Of a DNA stretch of 55,519 nt, positions 23,859 to 32,915 are shown piece by piece. Both the position numbers and the translations under genes were made by a program. The notes below the pieces were generated by a model. That model was not told the origin of the DNA. It was given only the letters and a program-made list of their open reading frames with translations, and did no database searches. The stretch is from an uncultured Clostridia bacterium (lineage in GTDB: Bacteria > Bacillota > Clostridia > Monoglobales > Monoglobaceae), in the NCBI GenBank assembly GCA_934454115.1, contig CAKSFQ010000016.1:1-55519 (forward strand), written 5' to 3'. Each line of letters starts with the position of its first letter. The first letter of the stretch is position 1.

Positions 23859-24727
23859 TAAGAATCATGGCCGATACGGCGGCGGATATTCCGAAGGAAT
23901 TGGCGGAACAATATGATATTGAGATCCTGCCGTTTATGATATTTTTAGGAGAAAAGAGCGTGCTGGCGGATAAGGAGCTTACGCCGGACACATTTTATAC
24001 CATGCTGGAGGAGAGCGGATGTATTCCGACCACCAGCCAGGTCAGTCCCGAGGAGGTGGAAAAACGCTACCGCCGTCTGGGCGAAAACGGTGACAGCATT
24101 ATTCATATTGCCATGTCGGCAAACGGCAGCGGCATTTATAATACCTCCTGTCTTGTGGCAAGCCAATTAAAGGAGGAGGGCTTTGACATTACGGTCATCG
24201 ACTCTACCATGTTTGCCTATGCGATTGGCTATGCGGCGGTAGAGGCTGCCAAGATGGCAAAGGCCGGATGCAGCAAGGAAGAAATCATTGCTTATGTCAC
24301 CGAGGTGTATCATCGGGATACCGCCTATTTCGTGGTGGACGATCTGACGTTTTTGAAAAAGGGCGGCAGAATCAAGGCAACCACCATGGCAATCAGTACG
24401 ATTTTAGATATCAAGCCGATTTTAAATATCAACAGCGGCCTGGTGGAGGCGTATCAGAAGGTGCGCGGCTTAAAGCGTGCCATGGCAAAGCTTGCGTCGT
24501 ATGCGGCAGAACGGATGGAAAACCCGGAAGAGAATGAAGTGATTTTGTTGCATTCCAACGCACCGGACAAGGTAGAGATTTTGAAAAAAATGGTTGAAGA
24601 GACTGTGCACCCCAAAAGCATTTGGGTTGGAAAGATCGGACCGATCATTACCAGTCATGCCGGCGAGGGGCTGATAGGAATTTATTTTAAGCACAAAAAG
24701 CCCTATGAGAGCTACGAGAAAAACTAA
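23855..24727 (+). CDS. DegV-family fatty-acid-binding protein
   Basis: 290 residues. MADTAADIPKELAEQYDI at the start, TTSQVSPEEVEKRYR (about 50-64) and FLKKGGRIKATTMAISTIL (about 165-185) are the DegV family landmarks; members bind a fatty acid and some (FakB) present it to FakA kinase. No FakA is in the window. The start is a GTG at 23855 overlapping the trmL stop, with GAAGGTG 7 nt upstream. It is mid-operon. Confidence 0.88.
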   Translation: MIRIMADTAADIPKELAEQYDIEILPFMIFLGEKSVLADKELTPDTFYTMLEESGCIPTTSQVSPEEVEKRYRRLGENGDSIIHIAMSANGSGIYNTSCLVASQLKEEGFDITVIDSTMFAYAIGYAAVEAAKMAKAGCSKEEIIAYVTEVYHRDTAYFVVDDLTFLKKGGRIKATTMAISTILDIKPILNINSGLVEAYQKVRGLKRAMAKLASYAAERMENPEENEVILLHSNAPDKVEILKKMVEETVHPKSIWVGKIGPIITSHAGEGLIGIYFKHKKPYESYEKN

Positions 24728-24741
24728 AAGGCGGTGGTACT

Positions 24742-25326
24742 GTGTTTTTAGAGCGGGATGAGATGAAGTTTGCCGTCCTTTATACGCTAAAGCGGTATGT
24801 GGAGCCGGCCAGCATGGGGCAGCTGACCGAAATTCTCACTTGGGAGAAGGAGGTCATGGGCTACTTTGAGTTGGCAATCATTTTAAATGAGCTGATCGAG
24901 GATGGCTATGTAGAACAGACCCATTACCGTGATGAACAGGCGTTTTGCCTGAGCCAAAAGGGCAGTGACACCAACGACTTCTTTTTTGAACGGGTGCCCA
25001 AAAGCATCCGCCGCCGGATTGACGAGGCGGTCGGTGCGGTGAAGTTTGCCGATCAGGCAGACCCCAACGCCATTAAGACCGAGGTCTTGCCGGTTGCGCC
25101 GTACCAGTACATGGCATCTCTGCAAATGCTGGACGCCAGCACGTCAATTTTAGAATTGAAGGTGTTTGCAGGCTCCCGGGCAGAGGCGGATAAGGCAGTC
25201 AAGCAGCTAAAACGGCAGGCAGCCGACATTTATAAGGATGTTATTGCGAGAATTGGCGGCGAGGAGCGGCCGATTCCCGGCATCAAAGAATCTATTATAC
25301 AGAAAGGCAGTGTTACCAATGAGTGA
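24742..25326 (+). CDS. DUF4364 family protein (winged-helix type)
   Basis: 194 residues. Residues 5-80 look like a winged helix (KFAVLYTLKRYVEPASMGQLTEIL, then GYVEQTHYRDEQAFCLSQKG), as in PadR-like regulators; the rest is mixed alpha/beta. The combination is that of DUF4364, common in Clostridia and of unknown function. Start taken as GTG at 24742 behind GGCGGTGG; an ATG at 24763 is possible. The last 8 bases overlap the mrp gene. Confidence 0.75.
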   Translation: MFLERDEMKFAVLYTLKRYVEPASMGQLTEILTWEKEVMGYFELAIILNELIEDGYVEQTHYRDEQAFCLSQKGSDTNDFFFERVPKSIRRRIDEAVGAVKFADQADPNAIKTEVLPVAPYQYMASLQMLDASTSILELKVFAGSRAEADKAVKQLKRQAADIYKDVIARIGGEERPIPGIKESIIQKGSVTNE

Positions 25327-26146
25327 ATGTACCCACGATTGCTCTTCCTGCGGACAGAGCTGTTCGGATCGCAAGGAGGAGCAGCAGAGTTTTCGGGCGG
25401 AATTAAATGCGATGAGCAAGGTCAAAAAGGTGATTGGCGTTGTGAGCGGTAAGGGAGGCGTCGGCAAATCGCTGGTGACCGCTCTGCTTGCATCACAGAT
25501 GCAGAAGGAGGGGTTTCGCAGCGCTGTGCTGGACGCGGATATTACGGGGCCGTCAATCCCGGCGATGTTTGGTGTAACCGAGCGTGCCTCCGGCAGCGAA
25601 TTTGGCATTATGCCGGCAATCAGCCGGGGCGGCAGCGCGCTGATGTCCATCAACCTGCTGCTGGAAAACACGACCGATCCGGTCATCTGGCGCGGCCCGG
25701 TCATCGGCGGAACGGTTAAGCAGTTCTGGACCGATGTGGTGTGGGGCGATATCGATGTGATGTTTGTGGATATGCCGCCGGGTACCGGCGATGTGCCGCT
25801 GACGGTCTTTCAGTCTCTGCCGGTGGACGGAATCGTCGTGGTAACCTCTCCGCAGGAGCTGGTTTCCATGATTGTGGGAAAAGCGGTTAAAATGGCACAG
25901 ATGATGGATATCCCGATTCTGGGCGTGGTTGAAAACATGAGCTATATCCGCTGCGGCAAATGCGGCGAGAAGGTCTATCCCTTTGGCGAGAGCCATCTGG
26001 ATCAGATCGCAGCGGAATACGGACTGGATATTTTAGGAACGATTCCGATGGATCCGGCCATTGCCGCCGCATGTGACGAGGGCCGCGTTGAAGACATTGA
26101 CGGTGCGGCATATCTTGCAGACGCGATCGAAAAACTGAAGAAATAA
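25319..26146 (+). CDS. Mrp/NBP35-family Fe-S cluster carrier ATPase
   Basis: 275 residues. P-loop with deviant Walker A SGKGGVGKS (about 43-51), switch motif DMPPGTGD (about 147-154), and the CXXC pair RCGKCGEK (about 209-216) that bridges a 4Fe-4S cluster in the dimer. An N-terminal Cys cluster (CTHDCSSCGQSC, residues 4-15) is extra to the short Mrp type and resembles the ferredoxin-like leader of Nbp35. The start at 25319 is inside the end of the DUF4364 gene; a longer frame to 25238 is antisense-free but lacks family residues. Confidence 0.9.
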   Translation: MSECTHDCSSCGQSCSDRKEEQQSFRAELNAMSKVKKVIGVVSGKGGVGKSLVTALLASQMQKEGFRSAVLDADITGPSIPAMFGVTERASGSEFGIMPAISRGGSALMSINLLLENTTDPVIWRGPVIGGTVKQFWTDVVWGDIDVMFVDMPPGTGDVPLTVFQSLPVDGIVVVTSPQELVSMIVGKAVKMAQMMDIPILGVVENMSYIRCGKCGEKVYPFGESHLDQIAAEYGLDILGTIPMDPAIAAACDEGRVEDIDGAAYLADAIEKLKK

Positions 26147-26179
26147 CGGATAAAACAGAAGAAAAAACCGCAGACTAAA

Positions 26180-26221
26180 GCCACTGCAGGATCGGAATGA
26201 ATCGTCCTGTCCGGCAGTGGC
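26180..26221 (+). other. Stable hairpin in the mrp-thioredoxin gap
   Basis: GCCACTG (26180-26186) pairs with CAGTGGC (26215-26221), with an inner CAGGA/TCCTG stem and an asymmetric TCCGG bulge. No T-run follows, so it is not a plus-strand terminator; it could be a processing or stabilising element before the trx ribosome site. Confidence 0.45.
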
Positions 26222-26245
26222 AAAATCATAAGGAGGGTTCAAAAG

Positions 26246-26557
26246 ATGATGCATGTCACAGCAGAAACGTTTAAAAAAGAAGTGTTAGAGGAAAAGCTTC
26301 CGGTGGTTGTGGATTTTTGGGCAACCTGGTGCGGTCCCTGTAAAATGTTTGCACCGGTTTTAGAGGACTTTGCAAAGAGCTATGCGGGCAAGGTCAAGGT
26401 CGTTAAGGTTGATGTGGACGCCGAGGCGGCGCTGGCAATGGAATACCGGATTATGTCGGTGCCGACCGTAATGGTGTTTCAAAACGGGCAAAAGACGCAG
26501 ACCAGTATCGGCGTGATTGGCAAGGATGAGCTCTCCGCGCTGGTTGGCTTGCAGTGA
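26246..26557 (+). CDS. trxA: Thioredoxin
   Basis: 103 residues. VVDFWATWCGPCKMFAPVLE (about 21-40) carries the WCGPC active site, and SVPTVMVFQNG provides the cis-Pro. It is a cytosolic dithiol reductase. GGAGGG lies about 9 nt before the ATG at 26246 (an adjacent ATG at 26249 is equally possible). The reductase trxB follows 19 bases later, so the pair forms a thioredoxin system. Confidence 0.95.
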   Translation: MMHVTAETFKKEVLEEKLPVVVDFWATWCGPCKMFAPVLEDFAKSYAGKVKVVKVDVDAEAALAMEYRIMSVPTVMVFQNGQKTQTSIGVIGKDELSALVGLQ

Positions 26558-26576
26558 TGCGGTGTGTGATAACGGT

Positions 26577-27503
26577 ATGGAAGAGACAAAGAAGGTTTAT
26601 GATATTTTAATTATCGGCAGCGGCCCGGCCGGGCTTTCGGCGGCCGTTTATGCGGCAAGGACGGGGCTTCGGTTTGCAGTTTTGGAGCAGGCTGCGTTTT
26701 CCGGCGGACAGATGATTAACACCAACGAGATTGAGAATTACCCCGGGCTTATTAAGACGGACGGCTATCAGCTGGCCACCGCCATGCGACAGCAGGCGGA
26801 GCAGCTGGGCACGGTGTTTTTGACAGCACAGGCGACCGGGCTTTCTAAAACAGAAAACGGGCTTTGGTGCGTGGAGTGCGGGATGAACCGTTATCTTTCT
26901 CGTACGGTGGTCATTGCGGCCGGTGCACGGCATAAGGAGCTGCACGTGGAGGGCGAAGAGCGGCTTTTGGGACACGGAGTGAGTTATTGCGCAGTCTGTG
27001 ACGGCGGATTTTTTAAGGGTCGTACCGTCGCGGTGGTTGGCGGCGGTAATACCGCTGCGGAGGAGGCGCTCTATTTGTCCGGGATTTGCAAAACGGTTTA
27101 TCTGATCCACCGGCGCGATACGCTACGTGCCGATGCGTCCCTTGTACAGCGGATTTTAAAGACGGAAAATATTACGCCTGTTTTAAACAGTCAGATCAAA
27201 AGCATTGAGGGTGACGAGAAGGTCACAGGGGTGTGGCTCAATACCGAAATACACCTTGATGTGGACGGCGTTTTTGTGGCGGTGGGAATCCGTCCGAACA
27301 GTGAGCCGTACACAGCGGCGGTGACGTGCGACGAGCAGGGCTTTCTTTGTGCGGACGAAACAGGGGTTACCTCTGCACACGGCGTGTTTGCAGCCGGCGA
27401 TATCCGCACCAAGGCGCTGCGGCAGATTATAACGGCGGCATCGGACGGCGCAAATGCCGTCTTGTCCGCGCAGCAGTATATCAATCGTAAGGGGGAGTTA
27501 TAA
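26577..27503 (+). CDS. trxB: Thioredoxin reductase (flavoprotein)
   Basis: 308 residues. FAD motif GSGPAGLSAAVYAA (about 14-27), redox-active CAVC (about 138-141), NADPH motif GGGNTAAEEAL (about 157-167) and the C-terminal FAD motif GVFAAGDIR. The length and order are those of low-molecular-weight TrxB. ATG at 26577 is preferred since the family begins a few residues before the FAD motif; the ribosome site is weak (GCGGTGTG), so coupling to trxA is likely. feoB starts 3 bases after its stop. Confidence 0.93.
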   Translation: MEETKKVYDILIIGSGPAGLSAAVYAARTGLRFAVLEQAAFSGGQMINTNEIENYPGLIKTDGYQLATAMRQQAEQLGTVFLTAQATGLSKTENGLWCVECGMNRYLSRTVVIAAGARHKELHVEGEERLLGHGVSYCAVCDGGFFKGRTVAVVGGGNTAAEEALYLSGICKTVYLIHRRDTLRADASLVQRILKTENITPVLNSQIKSIEGDEKVTGVWLNTEIHLDVDGVFVAVGIRPNSEPYTAAVTCDEQGFLCADETGVTSAHGVFAAGDIRTKALRQIITAASDGANAVLSAQQYINRKGEL

Positions 27504-27506
27504 CAG

Positions 27507-29579
27507 GTGTCGATTTCAATTGCGCTGGCAGGAAATCCAAACTGCGGAAAAACAACCATGTTTAATATGCTGACCGGCAGCCGGCAGTATGTGGGCAACC
27601 GACCTGGGGTCACCGTGGAACAAAAGACGGGGCAGCTGCGTAACCACAAAGGGGTTGCGGTTGTTGATCTTCCGGGGATTTACTCGCTCTCGCCTTACAC
27701 CATGGAGGAGGTTGTCACAAGAAACTATTTGCTGGACGAGCACCCGAACGGGATTATCAATCTGGTGGACGCCTCGAACATAGAACGCAATCTTTATCTG
27801 ACCACACAGCTGTGGGAAACCGGACTGCCGGTTTTGATTGCGCTGAATATGATTGACGTCGCCGAGAAAAACGGAGATAAAATCGATGTGAAGAAGTTGT
27901 CACGGCTGCTGGATTGTGAGATTGTGCCGACCTCTGCACTGCACGGCGAGGGACTCGGCGCGTTATGCGAGGCCGCAATCAAGACAGCAAAACGCGGCGA
28001 AGTACGAACGCATTTTTGCCGGTTTTCGCCGCGGGTTGAGGCGGCGTTGTCCCGGATCGAGGCGCTCATTGCTCCCGATGCCGAGACATTACATATGCGC
28101 TATTATACGATTAAGGTCTTTGAGCGGGACGAAAAGGTGGTTGAGGATCTGAAGCTTTCCGCGAAGAAACGCGGTGAAATCGAGGCCATTATCAAAGAGT
28201 GCGAGACGGCGTATGACGATGACAGCGACAGCATTATCATCAGCCAACGCTATGATTATATTACGGATATCGTCAGGCAGTGTGTTATCCGTCATGAGGT
28301 CGGAACGACAGCTTCGGAGCGGGTGGATGATGTGATGACCAACCGATACTTGGCGCTGCCCTTATTTGTTCTGATTATGTGCGGCGTTTATTATCTGTCG
28401 GTTCAGTCGCTGGGAGCCTTTGCCACCGATTGGATGGAGAAGGTGGTGGGCAGAATCTGTGACGGCGTGTCCGTACTGCTGCATTCCATGCAGGTTGCCG
28501 CGTGGATGGAAGCTTTGATTGTGGATGGCCTGCTTCGCGGCGTGGGGGCGGTGCTTTGCTTTGTACCTCAGCTTTTCATTTTATTTTTATTTTTATCGCT
28601 GCTGGAGGATTGCGGCTATATGGCACGGATCGCGTTTATGATGGATCGCGTGTTTCGGCGGTTCGGCCTGTCCGGAAAATCGTTTATTCCGCTCCTGGTT
28701 TCCTCCGGCTGCGGCGTGCCGGGCATCATGAGCTGCCGCACCATCGAGAGTGAAAAAGACCGTAAGATCACGGTAATGACGGCAACCTTTGTTCCCTGCG
28801 GTGCAAAGCTGCCGCTGATTTCCTTAGTTGCCGGAAGTTTTTTTCATCATTCGGCCGCCGTGGCGGTATCGATCTATTTTTTAGGGGTTTTTATGGTGTT
28901 TTTTTCCGGTGTGATTTTAAAAAAATGTCGTTTTTTGGCCGGCGATCCGGCGCCGTTTGTCATGGAACTGCCAAGCTATCATTTGCCAAATGCAAAAAAT
29001 GTCATAAAGCACGTCTTTGACGATATTCACGCATTTATGGTAAAGGCCGGAACCGTCATCTTTTTGGCAAGCGGCATTATCTGGTTTTTGTCTAATTTCT
29101 CGGTTCACGGGCATATGACGGCCGCGCCGGACAGCATTCTGGCCGCAATCGGCGGCGCTTTGGCGCCGGTCTTTCGGCCGCTTGGCTTTGGGCGGTGGGA
29201 AACGGCGGTTGCGACTCTTTGCGGCATTGCGGCAAAGGAAAATATTGTCAGCAGCCTGAGCGTTCTGTGCGGACAGGACGGCGGTGTGAATCTTAACGGG
29301 ATGCTTACGCCGCTTGCCGGGTATTCTTTTCTGGTGTTTCAAATTTTGTGTTCGCCCTGCATCGCGGCCATTGCCGCCATTCGGCGCGAGATGCACAGCG
29401 CAAAATGGACGCTGTTTGCCCTGTGTTACCAGACCGCGCTGGCGTACGGAACCGCCCTGGTGATTTATCAGCTGGGTCGTTATCTGTCCGGCGGCCGCTT
29501 TGAGGCCGGAACGCTGGCAGCGCTCCTGGTTTTGGCCGGCGGTTTGGTGCTGGCACTTCGCCCCAAACGAACTTCATAA
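27507..29579 (+). CDS. feoB: Ferrous iron transporter FeoB
   Basis: 690 residues. N-terminal G domain with G1 GNPNCGKTTMF (about 9-19), G3 DLPG (about 54-57) and G4 NMID (about 114-117), then a helical spacer to 270. A membrane part follows with the gate motifs SSGCGVPGIMSCRTIE and PCGAKLPL, ending in about eight helices. FeoB imports Fe2+, energised or gated by GTP hydrolysis. The start is GTG at 27507 with GGGGGAG upstream. No feoA is adjacent. It is the third gene of a trxA-trxB-feoB group and ends in a strong terminator. Confidence 0.94.
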   Translation: MSISIALAGNPNCGKTTMFNMLTGSRQYVGNRPGVTVEQKTGQLRNHKGVAVVDLPGIYSLSPYTMEEVVTRNYLLDEHPNGIINLVDASNIERNLYLTTQLWETGLPVLIALNMIDVAEKNGDKIDVKKLSRLLDCEIVPTSALHGEGLGALCEAAIKTAKRGEVRTHFCRFSPRVEAALSRIEALIAPDAETLHMRYYTIKVFERDEKVVEDLKLSAKKRGEIEAIIKECETAYDDDSDSIIISQRYDYITDIVRQCVIRHEVGTTASERVDDVMTNRYLALPLFVLIMCGVYYLSVQSLGAFATDWMEKVVGRICDGVSVLLHSMQVAAWMEALIVDGLLRGVGAVLCFVPQLFILFLFLSLLEDCGYMARIAFMMDRVFRRFGLSGKSFIPLLVSSGCGVPGIMSCRTIESEKDRKITVMTATFVPCGAKLPLISLVAGSFFHHSAAVAVSIYFLGVFMVFFSGVILKKCRFLAGDPAPFVMELPSYHLPNAKNVIKHVFDDIHAFMVKAGTVIFLASGIIWFLSNFSVHGHMTAAPDSILAAIGGALAPVFRPLGFGRWETAVATLCGIAAKENIVSSLSVLCGQDGGVNLNGMLTPLAGYSFLVFQILCSPCIAAIAAIRREMHSAKWTLFALCYQTALAYGTALVIYQLGRYLSGGRFEAGTLAALLVLAGGLVLALRPKRTS

Positions 29580-29605
29580 AAGGCGGCACTCGTGTGCCGC
29601 CTTTT
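29578..29605. terminator. Bidirectional terminator after feoB and ogt
   Basis: GGCGGCAC, loop TCGT, GTGCCGCC (29582-29601), flanked by A and T runs. It overlaps the stop codon of the convergent methyltransferase gene. Confidence 0.88.
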
Positions 29606-30137
29606 ATAATGCAGTGCCCTTTTTCGGAATGAAAAAGCGGCTCATATCCGTTTGTTCGAGTTCTAACAATTTGATCTTTCGCTCGATTCCGCCCGCATAT
29701 CCGGTCAAACTTCCATTTGCGCCGACAACCCTGTGACAGGGCACAATGATCGAAATGGAATTGTGCCCCACAGCGCCGCCGACCGCTTGGGCAGACATCG
29801 TTTTCAGCTCTTTTTGTGCGGCAATTTTATGCGCAATTTCACCGTAGGTCATCGTTTTTCCGTATGGAATTGTCAAAAGTATCTCCCATACCGTTTGCCG
29901 AAAACGGGAAGTGTCAAAGAACAATTTTGGTGTAAAATCCGGCTGCTTGCCCGAAAAATAGATGTCAAGCCACTTTGCGGTTTCATCGAAAATCGGCAGA
30001 TTTGCCTGCTTGTGCTGACGCGGCAGCGTATCTCCAAAATATTTTTGCCCGTCAAACCACAGGCCTGTCAGAGCCTCGCCGTTGCTTGCAAGCGTTATCA
30101 TGCCGAGCGGTGAATGATATGAATAGGTACTGGTCAT
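29604..30137 (-). CDS. ogt: Methylated-DNA-protein-cysteine methyltransferase
   Basis: 177 residues. The suicide-acceptor motif IIVPCHRVVG (Cys near 135) and the helix FRQTVWEILLTIPYGKTMTYGEIA (from about 80) identify an O6-alkylguanine-DNA alkyltransferase of the Ogt type. The start at 30137 overlaps the upstream glycosylase stop by four bases and has AAGGTGG upstream; longer starts lie within that gene. Together the two repair alkylated bases by direct reversal and by excision. Confidence 0.93.
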   Translation of the reverse strand: MTSTYSYHSPLGMITLASNGEALTGLWFDGQKYFGDTLPRQHKQANLPIFDETAKWLDIYFSGKQPDFTPKLFFDTSRFRQTVWEILLTIPYGKTMTYGEIAHKIAAQKELKTMSAQAVGGAVGHNSISIIVPCHRVVGANGSLTGYAGGIERKIKLLELEQTDMSRFFIPKKGTAL

Positions 30138-30790
30138 TTTGAATATTTCCCACCTTTCTTTTTGGGTGCATAATCTTTCATTCCTTCGATTGCGCCGCCG
30201 GCAACCGCCCATAAATAAAGGCTTGCGACACTGCAGTACGGGCTGAAACGTCTGCGGTATTTTTCAAACAATTTTCGATCAATGTTTCGGTGGTGATATA
30301 CCATGCGAAGTCCCCGTTGTATCGCCAGATCATCAAAACTGAAAATATTTTGGCGCTGCATACAAAACAGCAGAATCATTTCGGCAGTCCATACGCCGAT
30401 GCCCTTCAGCGAACGCAGTGCGGCAATTGCTTCTTCATCGGATTTATGCCAAATGCCTTCCAAATCAAATGTGCCGTTTTTGATTTTGACGGCAAAGTCG
30501 GTGATGTATTCCGCCTTGCGAAATGTCATGCCAAAGGATTGCAGTTTTTCCACACCGGCGGCAATGATGCTGTCGGCATTTAATACACCTAGGTTCTCGC
30601 TGATTCTTTGCCATATTGTCGCCTGCGCTTTTGTTGAAATCTGCTGCCCTATGATGTGATGGACGACCGAGGAAAACAGATCGGTATCAACGCCGCGGTC
30701 GATGTGCCCGATTTTGTCAATGACCTCGCCAAGAGTTTGATCTTTGCTTTTTAAATAAAGAAGTGCCTGATCATCATACTTAAAGTACAT
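30134..30790 (-). CDS. DNA-3-methyladenine glycosylase II family (HhH-GPD)
   Basis: 218 residues. Helix-hairpin-helix LKGIGVWTAEMIL (about 132-144) is followed by the catalytic Asp in FDDLAIQRGL (about 158-167), the HhH-GPD layout of AlkA-type glycosylases that remove alkylated purines. It lacks the N-terminal AlkA_N domain, so it belongs to the short single-domain type. It is the first gene of the two-gene minus-strand repair operon, with its own promoter at 30834-30861. Confidence 0.88.
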   Translation of the reverse strand: MYFKYDDQALLYLKSKDQTLGEVIDKIGHIDRGVDTDLFSSVVHHIIGQQISTKAQATIWQRISENLGVLNADSIIAAGVEKLQSFGMTFRKAEYITDFAVKIKNGTFDLEGIWHKSDEEAIAALRSLKGIGVWTAEMILLFCMQRQNIFSFDDLAIQRGLRMVYHHRNIDRKLFEKYRRRFSPYCSVASLYLWAVAGGAIEGMKDYAPKKKGGKYSK

Positions 30791-30833
30791 TTTTCCATCT
30801 CACCGCCCTGAATTTTTGCGTTCTTTTATTCTC

Positions 30834-30861
30834 ATTATATCATAAAAATCATACAAATCAA
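30834..30861 (-). promoter_or_regulatory. Promoter of the alkylation-repair operon
   Basis: Minus strand TTGATT (30856-30861), 16-base spacer, TATAAT (30834-30839). Confidence 0.75.
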
Positions 30862-31138
30862 AGCGTAATATCACCAATAAGATAAATATATTCGGCCGGG
30901 CGCATGGGGAAAATCGGTCGTGTTCGGGTCTCTTATGCCTAAGGTGCGCCGGCTGGGGCTCTTTGCGGCGGCCGTCTTTTTGCGGCTGCGCTTTCGGCGC
31001 ATCGGTCATCGGTTCACATCATCCAAACGAAAGGGCGGAAATGAAAAAATTTCAGCAAAAAAGCTATGGATTTTTTTGTCATACTATGGTATAGTAAATA
31101 CGGCAGAGTTTTGGAATTTTAAGCGAGGTGAAACGGTA
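30862..31138. other. Gene-free region with a GC-rich foldable core
   Basis: TGCGCCG at about 30942 can pair with CGGCGCA at about 30994, enclosing further GC-rich repeats (GCGGCGGCCG, GCGGCTGCGC). The frame open across it in phase with rnhA has no codon character or ribosome site. TGGTATAGT at 31088-31096 may be an extended -10 promoter for rnhA. I recognise no known RNA family. Confidence 0.35.
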
Positions 31139-31600
31139 ATGGCGGAACGAAAGCAGGTGGAAATCTTCACAGACGGCGCATGCAGCGGAAATCCCGGTCC
31201 GGGCGGCTATGGCGTAATTTTACGCTATAAGCAGTTTGAAAAGGAAATCAGCGGCGGCGCGGTGGAGACCACCAATAACCGTATGGAGCTTTCTGCCGTG
31301 ATTGCCGGTCTTTCCGCACTGACCGAGCCGTGCGATGTGACGCTGATGAGTGATTCAAAATACTTTATCGACGCCATAGAGCAGGGCTGGGCGGTGAAGT
31401 GGCGTGCCAAGGGCTGGATGCGCAACGCGAAAGAAAAGGCGCTAAACCCCGACCTGTGGGAGCAGATCTTAAGGCTCTTTGAATATCACCATGTCAAGCT
31501 CGTTTGGGTCAAGGGACATGCCGGTCACCCGGAGAATGAGCGTTGTGACCGCCTTGCGGTTATGGAGTCGCAAAAGTATCGGAAATCAGGGGATGTATAG
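31139..31600 (+). CDS. rnhA: Ribonuclease HI
   Basis: 153 residues. [17 protein letters not shown] (Asp near 9), [16 protein letters not shown] motif (here [15 protein letters not shown], Glu near 49), [10 protein letters not shown] (Asp near 70) and [14 protein letters not shown] (distal His/Asp) give the complete DEDD catalytic set. It removes RNA from RNA-DNA hybrids. The start at 31139 has GCGAGGTG 6-8 nt upstream; the in-frame extension to 30920 is not family sequence. Confidence 0.95.
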   Translation: MAERKQVEIFTDGACSGNPGPGGYGVILRYKQFEKEISGGAVETTNNRMELSAVIAGLSALTEPCDVTLMSDSKYFIDAIEQGWAVKWRAKGWMRNAKEKALNPDLWEQILRLFEYHHVKLVWVKGHAGHPENERCDRLAVMESQKYRKSGDV

Positions 31601-31709
31601 CCGAAAGGGAGCCCCGTGTATAAATTACCCAAAAACTGCACAAGACAATATTATTACAGAAGGTCTACTTTTCATAGATTGTATCTGTAAGGAAAGGTAG
31701 GAGAAAACC

Positions 31710-32897
31710 ATGGAAAAACGTATTTACGTTGACAATGCAGCCACGACCAAGGTTGCACCCGAGGTGTTGGAGGCGATGCTCCCGTATTTTACCGAAAACT
31801 ACGGAAACCCGTCCAGCATCTATCAGGAGGGCAGAACGGCAAAAACCGCCATCGAAAAGGCCAGAGAACAGGTGGCAGCGGCCATCGGTGCACAACCGAA
31901 GGAGATTTACTTCACCGGTTCGGGCAGTGAAGCGGATAACTGGGCGATTCGTTCGGTTGCCAAAAACCTGAAAAATAAGGGAAACCACATTATCACAACG
32001 GCAGTCGAGCATCACGCGGTGCTTCACACCTGCAAGGACTTGGAAAAGCAGGGTTTTGAGGTAACCTATCTGCCGGTGGACAAGCTCGGCAGGGTATCGC
32101 CGGAGGCGGTCAAGGCGGCCATCAAAGATACCACCATTTTAATTACCGTGATGTATGCCAATAACGAGATTGGAACCATTATGCCGATCCGCGAAATCGG
32201 GGAGATTGCCCATGAGGCAGGCGTGATCTTCCATACCGACGCGGTGCAGGCAGTGGGCATGGTGCCGATTGACGTTACCGAGGATCACATTGATATGCTG
32301 TCGATGACCGGCCATAAATTCCACGGGCCGAAGGGCAGCGGTGCGCTCTATGTCAGATCGGGCGTAAAGCTGACCTCGTTTATCACCGGCGGCGCACAGG
32401 AACGCAACCGCCGTGCCGGTACCGAAAACGTACCCGGCATTGTAGGACTTGGAAAAGCGATAGAGATGGCAACGGCAGATATCCCCGAAAAGGCGGCTTA
32501 TCTGACCCGTCTGCGTGATACCTATATAAAGCGCGTGCTGGAACTGGTTCCCTACGCGTGGCTCAACGGCGACCCGGTCAACCGTTTGCCGGGCAATGCC
32601 AATATTTCGTTCTCCTTTATCGAGGGCGAGGGACTTTTACTGTTTTTGGATATGAAGGGCATCTCCGCGTCCAGCGGCAGCGCCTGCACCTCCGGATCGT
32701 TGGATCCGTCTCATGTGCTGCTTGCCATCGGCTTAAAGCATGAAGAGGCACACGGGTCGCTGCGTACCACCTTTGATATGGAAAACACTATCGAGGACAT
32801 GGAGACAATTGCACAGGCCGTCAAGGAGACGGTGGAGCGGCTGCGCGGCATGTCTCCGCTTTATGAGAAGTTTTTAAAAGAACAGGCGGCAAAATAG
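31710..32897 (+). CDS. nifS: Cysteine desulfurase NifS (IscS type)
   Basis: 395 residues. PLP-binding Lys in [17 protein letters not shown] (about 199-215), His in EHHAVLHTC (near 103), and the catalytic Cys in [10 protein letters not shown] (about 325). The enzyme takes sulfur from cysteine as a persulfide. GGTAGGAG lies 6-7 nt before the ATG. nifU and mnmA follow directly, so the sulfur goes to Fe-S cluster assembly and to tRNA 2-thiouridine. Confidence 0.95.
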   Translation: MEKRIYVDNAATTKVAPEVLEAMLPYFTENYGNPSSIYQEGRTAKTAIEKAREQVAAAIGAQPKEIYFTGSGSEADNWAIRSVAKNLKNKGNHIITTAVEHHAVLHTCKDLEKQGFEVTYLPVDKLGRVSPEAVKAAIKDTTILITVMYANNEIGTIMPIREIGEIAHEAGVIFHTDAVQAVGMVPIDVTEDHIDMLSMTGHKFHGPKGSGALYVRSGVKLTSFITGGAQERNRRAGTENVPGIVGLGKAIEMATADIPEKAAYLTRLRDTYIKRVLELVPYAWLNGDPVNRLPGNANISFSFIEGEGLLLFLDMKGISASSGSACTSGSLDPSHVLLAIGLKHEEAHGSLRTTFDMENTIEDMETIAQAVKETVERLRGMSPLYEKFLKEQAAK

Positions 32898-32915
32898 AGA
32901 AAGGAAGGATGTCTT

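Noticed and set aside
26180..26221. Hairpin as the terminator of the mrp operon
   Set aside because: It is followed by CAAAATC rather than a T-run on the plus strand.
30920..31138. 73-residue N-terminal extension of RNase HI
   Set aside because: Basic, low-complexity residues not found in the family; a good ribosome site precedes the ATG at 31139.
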